Assembly: GCF_008933605.1 (NCBI RefSeq)
Contig: NZ_WBUS01000020.1
Coordinates: 1 to 34,628 of the forward strand
DNA length: 34,628 bases
Source: Albidovulum sp.
Lineage (GTDB): Bacteria; Pseudomonadota; Alphaproteobacteria; Rhodobacterales; Rhodobacteraceae
Direction of reading: 5' to 3'
Shown: piece by piece, positions 26,347 through 33,834 of the stretch
Numbering within the stretch: position 1 is the stretch's first letter
Layout of the letters: the number at the start of each line of letters is the position of its first letter
Notes under the pieces: model-generated
Seen by the model: the letters and a program-made list of their open reading frames with translations, nothing else
Told to the model about the DNA's origin: nothing
The model's database searches: none
Translations under genes and position numbers: made by a program

Positions 26347-26696
26347 GTCTCTCTCCGTGACTTCACCCGTTGCACCATCCGCTTCGCCGGGGCGGGGTCG
26401 CCATTTCCACCCCGTCTGCGTCGCGGCATGGGCTCATGAGGCCCCCGAATCGTGGCGGCAATTGGGCAGTGATCGTACATTTTGAAGTTGTGTTAATGCC
26501 GGGCCGGGATGCTGGATAACATACTGGAATATCTTCGGAAAAATGGTCGCCTTCGCTGCGGCCCGGTGCCGCGACCTGTTGCCGAAAGGCCGAATCGCCG
26601 TGAAATGGCGCATCCCGGGCGCAAAACCCTTGGCTCCGCAATGCGATTTCTGCGACAACTCGGCCAACGATAAGATCATGAGGCAGTTTGGGCGGA
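26347..26696. other. 350-bp divergent intergenic region between flp copy 3 and the lytic transglycosylase
   Basis: No credible gene was found. It should hold the promoter of the first flp gene (minus) and of the transglycosylase (+). The stretch 26465-26545 is clearly richer in A and T than its surroundings (for example GTGTTAATG, ATAACATACTGGAATATC), as expected of a regulatory region. A CGGGGT/ACCCCG hairpin (26393-26414) lies in the flp leader. No firm -35/-10 pair, sigma-54 site or CtrA site could be assigned by eye. Confidence 0.5.
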
Positions 26697-27581
26697 ATGC
26701 TGCGAGGCATCGCACCAATTCTATCGTGCGGCGCGGTTCTGTGCCTGATCGGAGGGATTGCCGTCGCCGAAACCCCGGCGGGCGCCACGTCCGGCACCGG
26801 GCCTTCCGGCTATCCGGATTTCACCTTCAAGCGCATCAGTGCGCCTTCGGCCACCTCGGCCAAGCGGATCACCGTCCAGATCGACCCCGAGGAACAGGCG
26901 AAACGTCTCGCCACCGGTCCGCTGCCGCCGGCAGAGCATCCGATCCCGCACGGCGGCGCGGCGCCCGGCCTCGAACCGGCGTTGCCGCAACCGAGCGCCT
27001 ACGACTGGTACTGGGACAAGGTCTCGCCCGCGCTCGGCGACCGCGATGGCCGTTTCCCGGCGGCGCTCGCCGCGCTGACCCAGGGCCCCGCCGGCATCCA
27101 GATCGGCGCCCCGCGGCTCCAGCGCCTGCAGGAAATCGCCACCGTCCACGGGGCCGAGATACTCAGGGCCACCATCGGCACCGAGGTGTCGCCCGCGCTC
27201 GTCCTCGCCGTCATCGGCATCGAGAGCGGGGGCAGGATCGATGCCGTCTCCTCGGCGGGCGCGGTCGGGCTCATGCAGCTTATTCCGGCGACGGCGGACC
27301 GCTTCGGCGTCGTCGATAGCGCCAATCCGGTCGACAACATCAAGGGCGGCGTGGCCTATCTCGACTGGCTGATGAAGGAATTCGACCGCGATCCGCTTAT
27401 GGTGCTCGCGGCCTACAACGCGGGCGAGAACGCGGTAAAATCCAACGGCGGCGTGCCGCCCTATGCCGAGACCCGGGCCTATGTGCCGAAGGTGCTGGCA
27501 GCCTGGGCGGTGGCGCGCGGGCTCTGCACCACACCCCCGGAGCTGGTGACCGACGGCTGCGTCTTCGCCGTGAAAGGATGA
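26697..27581 (+). CDS. Lytic transglycosylase (SLT family), exported
   Basis: The 294-residue product has an N-terminal signal sequence (ILSCGAVLCLIGGIAVAE, cleavage near AVA-ET). A proline-rich linker and an SLT domain follow from about residue 150: VIGIESGGRIDAVSSAGAVG with catalytic Glu at 176, GLMQLIPATADRFGV, and YNAGENAVKSNGGVPPYAETRAYV. Such enzymes cleave peptidoglycan glycan strands to make room for envelope machines. Start ATG 26697 is preferred; a TTG three codons earlier is in frame. Position beside the pilin genes and divergent from them suggests it opens the wall for the Tad pilus, which is inference. It is followed by the HAD-UbiA gene after ten bases, so the two may share a transcript. 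Confidence 0.9.
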   Translation: MLRGIAPILSCGAVLCLIGGIAVAETPAGATSGTGPSGYPDFTFKRISAPSATSAKRITVQIDPEEQAKRLATGPLPPAEHPIPHGGAAPGLEPALPQPSAYDWYWDKVSPALGDRDGRFPAALAALTQGPAGIQIGAPRLQRLQEIATVHGAEILRATIGTEVSPALVLAVIGIESGGRIDAVSSAGAVGLMQLIPATADRFGVVDSANPVDNIKGGVAYLDWLMKEFDRDPLMVLAAYNAGENAVKSNGGVPPYAETRAYVPKVLAAWAVARGLCTTPPELVTDGCVFAVKG

Positions 27582-27591
27582 GTGTTCCCGC

Positions 27592-29025
27592 ATGACCGAC
27601 GTGAAGCCGCTGGTCCTGGACGTCGACGGGACGTTCCTGAAGACCGACATGCTCTTCGAGTGCTTCTGGGCCGGGCTCGGCTCGGATCCCTTGCCGACGC
27701 TGCGCGCCGCCATCACGCATTTCCGCCACCCCGAGCGGCTGAAGGCAGAACTTGTGCGGATCGCGCCGATCCGAACCGATCTTCTGCCGGTAAATCCAGA
27801 CGTCGCCGATCTCGCGCTCCGGTCCCGCATGGCCGGGCGCGAGGTCATACTCGCCTCTGCGTCCGACCGCAGCCTCGTCACCCGTCTCGCCGCCGAGTAC
27901 GGGCTCTCGGAGCGTGTCTTCGCCTCGGATTTCACGACGAACCTCAAGGGCGCGCGCAAGGCCGCGGCGCTCGTGGAGGCGTTCGGTGAACGGGGTTTCG
28001 ACTACGCGGGCGACAACCCGGTGGACATGGCCGTTTGGGCGCAGGCCGAGAACGCCATCGTCGTGGGTCGGGTGCCGCAGGCGCGGGAGCTTGCCGCGCG
28101 CGGGCAGAACGTCGTGGAGATCGGGGGCGGCTGGAACTGGCGGAGGCTGGTCAAGGCACTCAGGCCGCACCAGTGGGTGAAGAACGTCCTTCTTCTGCTC
28201 GCCATGATCGCGGCCCACCGCTTCGACCTCGCGACGTTGATCCCGATCCTCTGGGGCATCGTCGCCTTCTCGGCCGCGGCCTCCTCCATCTACATCGTGA
28301 ACGACCTTCTCGACCTTGAGGCGGACCGGCTTCACCCGACCAAGTGCTGCCGGCCCTTCGCCAGCGGCGATGTGCCGATTCACGTCGGCATGTTCACCTT
28401 CATCGGCCTCGCCATTCTCTCTCTCGCCATCGCGGCCACGCTCAACGCCCAGTTCTTCGGCGTCGTGATCCTCTACATGGTCACCTCTCTCGCCTATTCG
28501 CTGAAGCTGAAGCGGATGCGGTGGATCGACATCTCGACGCTCGCAGCCCTCTACACCATCCGTGTCGTCGCCGGCGCCGCGGCGGCGCAAGTGGATGTCT
28601 CGGTCTACATGCTGATCTTCATCTTCCCGATCTTCATCACGCTCGGCTGCGTCAAGCGGCTGACCGAGCTCACGCTCGCCACCTCCGACGATCGCCTGCC
28701 GGGGCGCGGCTACGGCCGGCCCGACCGGGGCGACCTTCTGAACGTCGCCATGCTCGGCACCTTCTGGGCGCTCGTCATCTTCTTTCTCTACTCGCTCAGT
28801 GATCAGGGGCAGGAGCTCTATCCCACGACCTGGATTCTCTGGGTGGCGATGATCCCCATGACGCTCTGGTTGGTGCGGATGGTGATGCTCGGCTGGTACG
28901 GCAAGCAGGATTACGACCCGATCGTCTTCGCCATGCGCGACAAGTTCGGCATCGGCCTGCTGATGATCATCCTCAGCCTGATGTTCTGGGCGGCCGGCCT
29001 CTGGTCGCAATGGTTCGGCGCCTGA
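27592..29025 (+). CDS. HAD-domain / UbiA-family prenyltransferase fusion
   Basis: The 477-residue protein has two parts. Residues 1 to about 185 form a HAD-type phosphatase domain: DVDGT with nucleophile D10 and D12, the motif II region VILASASD, and a late DNPVD acidic loop. Residues from about 195 on form a UbiA membrane domain with about eight helices. Its first Asp-rich motif is NDLLDLEAD at 237-245, followed by HPTKCCRPFASGDVP, and it most resembles decaprenyl-phosphate phosphoribosyltransferase-like enzymes of cell-wall arabinan synthesis rather than ubiquinone or heme O enzymes. A prenyl-phosphate sugar transfer plus dephosphorylation in one chain is a reasonable inference; the sugar is unknown. 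It ends three bases before the convergent small gene stop. Confidence 0.87.
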   Translation: MTDVKPLVLDVDGTFLKTDMLFECFWAGLGSDPLPTLRAAITHFRHPERLKAELVRIAPIRTDLLPVNPDVADLALRSRMAGREVILASASDRSLVTRLAAEYGLSERVFASDFTTNLKGARKAAALVEAFGERGFDYAGDNPVDMAVWAQAENAIVVGRVPQARELAARGQNVVEIGGGWNWRRLVKALRPHQWVKNVLLLLAMIAAHRFDLATLIPILWGIVAFSAAASSIYIVNDLLDLEADRLHPTKCCRPFASGDVPIHVGMFTFIGLAILSLAIAATLNAQFFGVVILYMVTSLAYSLKLKRMRWIDISTLAALYTIRVVAGAAAAQVDVSVYMLIFIFPIFITLGCVKRLTELTLATSDDRLPGRGYGRPDRGDLLNVAMLGTFWALVIFFLYSLSDQGQELYPTTWILWVAMIPMTLWLVRMVMLGWYGKQDYDPIVFAMRDKFGIGLLMIILSLMFWAAGLWSQWFGA

Positions 29026-29028
29026 CGC

Positions 29029-29271
29029 TCATTCCTTGCGCTTCGGCGCGAGCCGGTAGATCCCCTCGGGCAGGTTCAGCGCGGCGGCAAGCTCGTTGAC
29101 CTGCGCCATCGAGAGGACGATCTTCACAACCTCGTCGCGGCGCGGGTCGTACTGCTCGATGGTCACGCATTCCTCGAACGCCTGGATCGTCACATCCTCT
29201 TCGAGGTGCGGGCTGCCCTCGTCCACGAGGGTGATCACGGTGGCGTCGAAGTCGTGCTCGATGGTGAACAT
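29029..29271 (-). CDS. Small acidic conserved-looking protein of unknown function
   Basis: The 80-residue product is acidic and soluble: MFTIEHDFDATVITLVDEG, EEDVTIQAFEECVTIEQYD, then a helix MAQVNELAAALNLPEG and a basic end PKRKE. It has no signal peptide or membrane segment. Alternating hydrophobic strands followed by a helix suggest a small folded domain. I do not recognise a family. It is convergent with the HAD-UbiA gene (three bases between stops) and divergent from the M48 gene (148-bp gap). The clean codon pattern and tight convergence support a real gene. Confidence 0.7.
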   Translation of the reverse strand: MFTIEHDFDATVITLVDEGSPHLEEDVTIQAFEECVTIEQYDPRRDEVVKIVLSMAQVNELAAALNLPEGIYRLAPKRKE

Positions 29272-29419
29272 GGACCGAGCCTATCGCGCCGGGCGGGCGA
29301 CCACAATGCACTCTCCCCCCCGCTCACCCCCGCGTGACGGCGGCGGCGCGGGGCTTTTCCGCGGGCCGCATGGGCGCTACCTTGTGAAGCAAGAGCAGCA
29401 ATGGCCCGGGAGAGGCACG

Positions 29420-30127
29420 ATGAGACATCTGATCGCGACGGTGCTCGCCCTCGCCGTTTCCGGGTGCGTGGAAAGCGCGCCGCCTGCCCCCGCGCCGATG
29501 CCGCCGCCGCCCCCGGCGGGCGCGATGGTTTCGCCCGAAGTCGCGGCGTCGAACTTCGTCTCGGTCGTCGCGCGGATGGAGCCGGTCGTGGAGCGCGAAT
29601 GCCTTGCGCGCCGCGCCGCCACGAATTGCGATTTCCGCATCGTCGTGGATGACCGTCCTGGCCAGCCACCCAATGCCTACCAGACGCTCGACCCCTCGGG
29701 CCGGCCGATCATCGCCTTCACGCTCCCGCTCATCGCCGAGGCGCGCAACACCGACGAACTCGCCTTCGTCATGGGCCACGAGGCCGCGCATCATATCGCG
29801 AGCCATATCCCCCGCCAGCAGCAGGAGGCGACGACGGGGGCGATCATCTTCGGCGTCCTCACCGCCGCCACCGGCGGCGACGCGCGGGCTGTCCAGACGG
29901 CGCAGGACATCGGCGGCAGCCTGGGCGCGCGCCGCTATGCCAAGGATTACGAGCTTGAGGCCGACGCGCTTGGGACGGTGCTGACCTGGAATGCGGGCTA
30001 CGACCCCGAGCGGGGCGCAGCCTTCTTCGCGCGCATCCCCGACCCGGGGAACCGATTCCTCGGTACCCATCCGCCGAACGCCGCGCGGATCGAGACGGTG
30101 CGACGGACGCTCGCGACATTGCGATGA
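29420..30127 (+). CDS. M48-family metallopeptidase lipoprotein
   Basis: The 235-residue product has a lipoprotein signal with lipobox VSGC (Cys16), then a proline-rich spacer (PAPMPPPPP) and a compact zinc peptidase domain. The HEXXH motif is HEAAH at 120-124, and YELEADALG supplies the third metal ligand. This matches M48-type periplasmic proteases and chaperones such as BepA and LoiP, but it lacks the long TPR tail of BepA. It probably acts in envelope protein quality control. ATG 29420 is preceded by GGGAGAGG; the longer open frame upstream runs through non-coding sequence and the opposite gene. Confidence 0.87.
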   Translation: MRHLIATVLALAVSGCVESAPPAPAPMPPPPPAGAMVSPEVAASNFVSVVARMEPVVERECLARRAATNCDFRIVVDDRPGQPPNAYQTLDPSGRPIIAFTLPLIAEARNTDELAFVMGHEAAHHIASHIPRQQQEATTGAIIFGVLTAATGGDARAVQTAQDIGGSLGARRYAKDYELEADALGTVLTWNAGYDPERGAAFFARIPDPGNRFLGTHPPNAARIETVRRTLATLR

Positions 30128-30142
30128 CGCCCGAGCGCGGGC

Positions 30143-30156
30143 TTGATCCAAGTCAA
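30143..30156 (+). promoter_or_regulatory. FNR/FnrL-type binding site
   Basis: TTGATCCAAGTCAA matches the FNR-family palindrome TTGAT-N4-ATCAA at nine of ten defined bases. It lies 62 bp upstream of the DUF6455 start codon, in the gap after the M48 gene. In Rhodobacterales this type of site binds the oxygen-sensing regulator FnrL, so low-oxygen control of the next gene is likely. Confidence 0.7.
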
Positions 30157-30217
30157 TGCGCGGCGCATGCTGGCGGCGTGATGCTGGGGCCAACGTAACG
30201 CATCGGGAGCGTGCGCC

Positions 30218-30493
30218 ATGGGCAAGATCGTGCAGATGGATGCGACCGGAACGCCGGACATCCCCTATTTCCTGACCGAGGCCGAAACGCGTCGCCACGG
30301 CGTCGACATCGGCGAGGCGATCCAGAGGGGCATGCTGACGGCCGACGACTTCCGCGCCCTGCTCGCGGCCTGCAGGACCTGCGACGACGGGCAGGCCATC
30401 CGCTGCGAGCCCGGGCACGACCGCACCGCCCGCGCCGCGCCGGACTGGTGCGCGAACCGGTCGGTGCTGGAGGCGCTGCGGGGTATCGTCTGA
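30218..30493 (+). CDS. DUF6455 family protein (four-cysteine)
   Basis: The 91-residue product has no signal peptide. Four cysteines stand at 52, 55, 63 and 78 (CRTC, RCEPGH, DWCANR), a layout that could bind iron, zinc or an Fe-S cluster. The pattern agrees with the DUF6455 family known from Rhodobacterales, whose function is not established. GGGAG precedes ATG 30218 at good distance. The FNR-type box upstream suggests expression under low oxygen. The following gene, dgkA, begins 89 bp later on the same strand; a shared transcript is possible but not shown. Confidence 0.8.
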   Translation: MGKIVQMDATGTPDIPYFLTEAETRRHGVDIGEAIQRGMLTADDFRALLAACRTCDDGQAIRCEPGHDRTARAAPDWCANRSVLEALRGIV

Positions 30494-30582
30494 TCCGCCG
30501 CAAGAGGCCGCCTTCCCATCCCGGCGCGTGACAAGGGGGCGCCGCCGTCGCTAGTCTCCGCCCGAGGACGGGGGAGGACGAC

Positions 30583-30945
30583 ATGCGCGAGCTGCTTGCC
30601 GGGGAGATCCGGCGCTTTGCGAATACCTGCATCTGGTCGCTTCAGGGTTGGCGCGCGGCCTGGGCCAGCGAGAAGTCGCTGCGCCAGTGGACGCTGGTGA
30701 ACCTTCTTTCGGCCACGCTCGCCTTCACGCTCGACCTCAGCTCCGGCGAACGCGCGCTGATCCTGGCACTTGGCCTGATCGTCCTCGCGGCCGAACTCCT
30801 CAACACCGCCATCGAGGAGGTGGTGGATATTGTCTCGCCGGGGCAGCACCCGCGCGCGGGAAAGGCCAAGGATTGCGGCTCGGCAGGCGTGGCGCTGGCC
30901 GCGCTGGCCGGCGGGGCCGCCTGGGTCGTGATCCTTTTCGGCTGA
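30583..30945 (+). CDS. dgkA: Diacylglycerol kinase
   Basis: DgkA is a trimeric three-helix inner-membrane enzyme that phosphorylates diacylglycerol (and in some bacteria undecaprenol) with ATP. The 120-residue product matches the family length. It has the N-terminal amphipathic region ([19 protein letters not shown]), the hallmark [13 protein letters not shown] (about 70-82, containing the catalytic and metal-binding glutamates) and [12 protein letters not shown] (94-105). The start at ATG 30583 is preceded by GGGGAGG. It converges on a minus-strand gene across 179 bp that contain several hairpins. Confidence 0.94.
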   Translation: MRELLAGEIRRFANTCIWSLQGWRAAWASEKSLRQWTLVNLLSATLAFTLDLSSGERALILALGLIVLAAELLNTAIEEVVDIVSPGQHPRAGKAKDCGSAGVALAALAGGAAWVVILFG

Positions 30946-31046
30946 CCCGAGGTAAGGGATACCGGTATCGGCCCCGCGCCGGAGGTGTGCTAGAAGCTTT
31001 GGGTGTCGAGGCTCAACGGTTTTTGGGGTGGGTGACCCCGGGCACC

Positions 31047-31123
31047 GGGCGCGAGGGTAGGGCGCGCCCCAGCCATGGTCCCGCCGCCGCACACTCCCGG
31101 CGGCGGCGGGCCCTTCGCAAGGG
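31047..31123. terminator. Cluster of hairpins between convergent genes
   Basis: Three stem-loops follow each other: GGGCGCG/CGCGCCC (31047-31069), CCCGCCGCCG/CGGCGGCGGG (31080-31110, 10-bp perfect stem) and CCCTTCGCAAGGG (31111-31123). They sit between dgkA and the convergent COX1-like gene, so a bidirectional terminator is the simplest reading. No long T-run is present on either strand. Confidence 0.5.
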
Positions 31124-31124
31124 C

Positions 31125-31499
31125 TCAGGCGTTATGCCAGACGTTGTAGGCGAAGCTCGCCACCCCGAGCAGCACCAGAAGCTCGGCCAGGGGTGCCAGC
31201 GGTGCCATGCCGGCTTCGGTGATGCGTCCGGTCAAGAGCATCGACAGCATCGCCAGAAGGATCAGCGCCCCCGCCTGATGCAGCCAGAAATGCGCCCGCG
31301 CGAGGGTCGTGGCGCCCATCGCCGGAATCACCCGGTAGACCAGCCCGAAGACGGTCATCAGCGTGAAGCCGAGAAGGTTGATGTGCGCGTGCAGCGGCGC
31401 GAGCGAATGGTCGCCCGAGCCGCCCATGTACATGCCGAGACCGATACCCAAGAACAGATAAGCAACACCGATCACCATGAAGTTGCGTGAGATCTGCAT
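31125..31499 (-). CDS. Small COX1-like four-helix membrane protein
   Basis: The 124-residue product has four hydrophobic segments (about 8-25, 40-60, 73-90 and 102-120). Histidines stand in LHAHINLLGF (H37, H39) and ARAHFWLHQAG (H70, H74), a pattern like the heme-ligand helices of heme-copper oxidase subunit I. Full subunit I has 12 helices and more than 450 residues, so this is not an oxidase. Similar short proteins exist but their function is not known to me; binding heme in the membrane is a plausible inference. ATG 31499 starts directly before the first helix. The longer frame upstream is Arg-rich. It lies 156 bp beyond rimO, same strand. Confidence 0.75.
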   Translation of the reverse strand: MQISRNFMVIGVAYLFLGIGLGMYMGGSGDHSLAPLHAHINLLGFTLMTVFGLVYRVIPAMGATTLARAHFWLHQAGALILLAMLSMLLTGRITEAGMAPLAPLAELLVLLGVASFAYNVWHNA

Positions 31500-31655
31500 A
31501 GCCGTTTCCTGATTGAACGCGGGTGTCCTGTCGCCCGCGGGCCGGACTCTATGCGCGTTCACGGAAACGTGAAGGGAAAACGACGCGCGCCGCGCCAATT
31601 GCAGCCTGGGGGTGAGAGCGTCGATGCGATTTCGTCCGATGCGGCCGAAGCCGGG

Positions 31656-33026
31656 TCAAATCCGGCGGGCCCAGAGGTCGTAGTCGCCGGCCTCGTCCAC
31701 CTCGACCGTCACGATGTCGCCGGGCCGGAGCCCCTCGAAGCCCGCGTCGATGAAGAGGTTGCCGTCGATCTCCGGCGCGTCGGCCTTGGTCCTGCAGGTC
31801 GCTCCCTCGTCGTCGACCGCATCGACGACGGCTTCCAGCCGGGTGCCGACCTTCGCTGCGAGCCTGGCCGCTGAAATCGCCTGCGCCTTCTCCATGAAGC
31901 GGTGCCAGCGCTCTTCCTTCACCTCTTCGGGGACATGGTCGGGCAGTGCGTTCGATCGCGCGCCCGCCACGTTCTCGTACCGGAAGCAGCCGACCCGGTC
32001 GAGCTGCGCCTCGTCGAGCCAGTCGAGCAGGGTCTCGAACTCAGCCTCGGTCTCCCCGGGGTAGCCGACGATGAAGGTGGAGCGGAGCGTGATGCCGGGG
32101 CAGACGGCGCGCCACGCCGCGATTTCGTCGAGCGTCTTCGTGGCGGCAGCCGGCCGCGCCATGCGCTTCAGCGTATCGGGGTGGGCGTGCTGGAAGGGGA
32201 TGTCGAGGTAAGGCAGGATCAGCCCCTCCGCCATGAGGGGCACCAGGCCGCGCACATGCGGATAGGGGTAGACGTAGTGAAGCCGCACCCAGGCGCCGAG
32301 CGACCCGAGGTCGCGGGCGAGGTCGGTGATATGGGCACGGTGGCCGTTCTTCTCGGCGTGCTTGAGGTCGACGCCGTAGGCCGAGGTATCCTGGCTGATG
32401 ACGAGGAGTTCCTTCACGCCCGCCGCGACAAGCTTCTCGGCCTCGCGCAGGACCGCATGGGCGGGGCGGCTGACGAGGCGGCCGCGCATGTCGGGGATGA
32501 TGCAGAAGCGGCAGTGGTGGTTGCAGCCCTCGGAAATCTTCAGGTAGCTGTAGTGCCGTGGTGTCAGCTTGACGCCGGTCGCCGGCATCAGGTCCACGAA
32601 CGGGTCCGGCGCAGGCGGCACGGCGGCGTGGACCGCATCCAGCACCTGTTCGTATTGCTGCGGCCCAGTGACGGCGAGAACCAAGGGATGCGCGCCGGTG
32701 ATGTAATCGGGGTCCGCGCCGAGGCAGCCGGTGACTATCACCCGGCCGTTCTCTGAAAGGGCCTCGCCGATCGCCTCGAGGCTTTCCGCCTTGGCGCTGT
32801 CGAGAAAGCCGCAGGTATTGACGATGACGGCATCCGCGCCGGCATAGTCGGGGCTGATCGCATAGCCCTCGGCCCTGAGCCGGGTCAGAATCCGCTCGCT
32901 GTCCACCAGCGCCTTGGGGCAGCCGAGCGAGACCATGCCGATCTTCGGCTGGCCGGGGCGGGCCTCGGTGTCGAAGACCGGCTTCGGCGCAAGATCGGGG
33001 CGGAGGTCGGGCGGGTTCTGGGTCAT
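31656..33026 (-). CDS. rimO: Ribosomal protein uS12 (Asp) methylthiotransferase RimO
   Basis: RimO is a radical-SAM enzyme with two [4Fe-4S] clusters that adds a methylthio group to an aspartate of ribosomal protein S12. The 456-residue product has the N-terminal MTTase domain with cluster cysteines C36, C72 and C101 ([28 protein letters not shown]). The radical-SAM core has CNHHCRFC at 168-175 and the RimO-specific [11 protein letters not shown] and IIPDMRG. A C-terminal TRAM domain follows ([15 protein letters not shown] to the end). [12 protein letters not shown] distinguishes RimO from MiaB. It stands as a single gene between the ABC exporter and the COX1-like gene. Confidence 0.96.
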   Translation of the reverse strand: MTQNPPDLRPDLAPKPVFDTEARPGQPKIGMVSLGCPKALVDSERILTRLRAEGYAISPDYAGADAVIVNTCGFLDSAKAESLEAIGEALSENGRVIVTGCLGADPDYITGAHPLVLAVTGPQQYEQVLDAVHAAVPPAPDPFVDLMPATGVKLTPRHYSYLKISEGCNHHCRFCIIPDMRGRLVSRPAHAVLREAEKLVAAGVKELLVISQDTSAYGVDLKHAEKNGHRAHITDLARDLGSLGAWVRLHYVYPYPHVRGLVPLMAEGLILPYLDIPFQHAHPDTLKRMARPAAATKTLDEIAAWRAVCPGITLRSTFIVGYPGETEAEFETLLDWLDEAQLDRVGCFRYENVAGARSNALPDHVPEEVKEERWHRFMEKAQAISAARLAAKVGTRLEAVVDAVDDEGATCRTKADAPEIDGNLFIDAGFEGLRPGDIVTVEVDEAGDYDLWARRI

Positions 33027-33072
33027 CGCGCGGATATAGACGCTCGGCGCGCTGCGGAAAAGCGGGATCGCG

Positions 33073-33834
33073 TCAGGGCCTCAGCCGCCATCCGGTGCGG
33101 AAGATCGCCCAGACTGCCACGAGGCTCAGACCGAGGAAGACGGCCAGCGCGAGAAGCGAGGCCGCCACGGGCACGTCCGCGAGCCCGAAGAACGCCCATC
33201 GGAAGCCCGAGATGAGGTAGAGCACGGGATTGAGATGCGCGACCGCCTCCCAGAAGGGCGGCAGCATCGAGGCGGAGTAGAAGGCGCCGCCGAGGAAGAC
33301 CAGGGGCGTGATGACCATCAGGGGCACGAACTGCAACTGCTGCCAGTCCTTCGCCCAGATCCCCATGAGAAACCCCATGAGCGAGAAGCCGAAGGCGGTC
33401 AGGACGAGGAATCCCAGCGCCCAGAACGGGTGCACGATCGGAATATCGACGAAGAAGAGCGCGGTCAGGTAGATCACCACCGCGATGATGACCGACTTCA
33501 GCGCGGCGGCGCCGACATAGCCCATCACCACTTCGAGAAACGACACCGGCGCGGCGAGAATCTCGTACATCGTGCCAACGAACTTCGGGAAGAAGATGCC
33601 GAAGGAAGCATTGGACAGCGACTGCTGCAGCACCGTCAGCATGATGAGGCCGGGAACGATGAAGGCGCCGTAGCTGACACCTTCGACGTCCTGGATGCGC
33701 GCCCCGATCGCGGCGCCGAAGACGACGAAGTAGAGCACTGTCGAGACGACGGGCGAGGCGAGCGATTCCCAGGGCGTCCGCCAGAATCGCGCCATCTCGT
33801 GGTTGAAGATCGTGGCCACTGCCTGCCAGTTCAT
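33073..33834 (-). CDS. ABC-2 type exporter permease
   Basis: The 253-residue product is an ABC-2 membrane subunit with about six helices. The N-terminal amphipathic [35 protein letters not shown], the core [19 protein letters not shown], and [19 protein letters not shown] with [13 protein letters not shown] are all typical of the YadH/NodJ-like branch. ATG 33834 overlaps the ATPase stop by four bases (ATGA), so the two subunits are translationally coupled. The substrate is unknown; relatives export drugs, lipid-linked sugars or polysaccharides. The longer open frame upstream is only the ATPase gene read in another frame. Confidence 0.92.
   Translation of the reverse strand: MNWQAVATIFNHEMARFWRTPWESLASPVVSTVLYFVVFGAAIGARIQDVEGVSYGAFIVPGLIMLTVLQQSLSNASFGIFFPKFVGTMYEILAAPVSFLEVVMGYVGAAALKSVIIAVVIYLTALFFVDIPIVHPFWALGFLVLTAFGFSLMGFLMGIWAKDWQQLQFVPLMVITPLVFLGGAFYSASMLPPFWEAVAHLNPVLYLISGFRWAFFGLADVPVAASLLALAVFLGLSLVAVWAIFRTGWRLRP

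Larger units (their letters stand above)
25131..26358. repeat. Tandem repeat, 482-bp period, carrying three identical flp genes
   Basis: The array has the form gene-spacer-gene-spacer-gene. The gene block (about 262 bp: terminator, flp, ribosome site) occurs three times and the 220-bp spacer twice. Corresponding bases lie exactly 482 apart (stops at 25188, 25670 and 26152). The only difference noticed is in the leftmost terminator, which has eight Gs (25146-25153) where the others have six. Identity ends at about 25131 on the left and 26358 on the right, just past the ribosome site of the third copy. The absence of other differences, including in non-coding spacer, points to very recent unequal crossing-over or ongoing gene conversion. 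Alternatively it could be an assembly artefact. Confidence 0.95.

Noticed and set aside
25131-26358. Repeats considered as a CRISPR array or insertion sequence
   Set aside because: The unit is 482 bp, contains a pilin gene, has no short palindromic repeats with unique spacers, and no transposase or terminal inverted repeats.
25055-26693. Recurring TTTGGGC-like words (25055, 25521, 26003, 26459, 26685) as a shared Tad operator
   Set aside because: Matches are short and inexact, and the same word occurs just after ftsH (about 2564), far from the Tad locus, so chance is not excluded.
29096-29419. N-terminal extension of the M48 lipoprotein frame
   Set aside because: The upstream part is antisense to the 80-residue gene and non-coding DNA; the lipoprotein signal and ribosome site mark the start at 29420.
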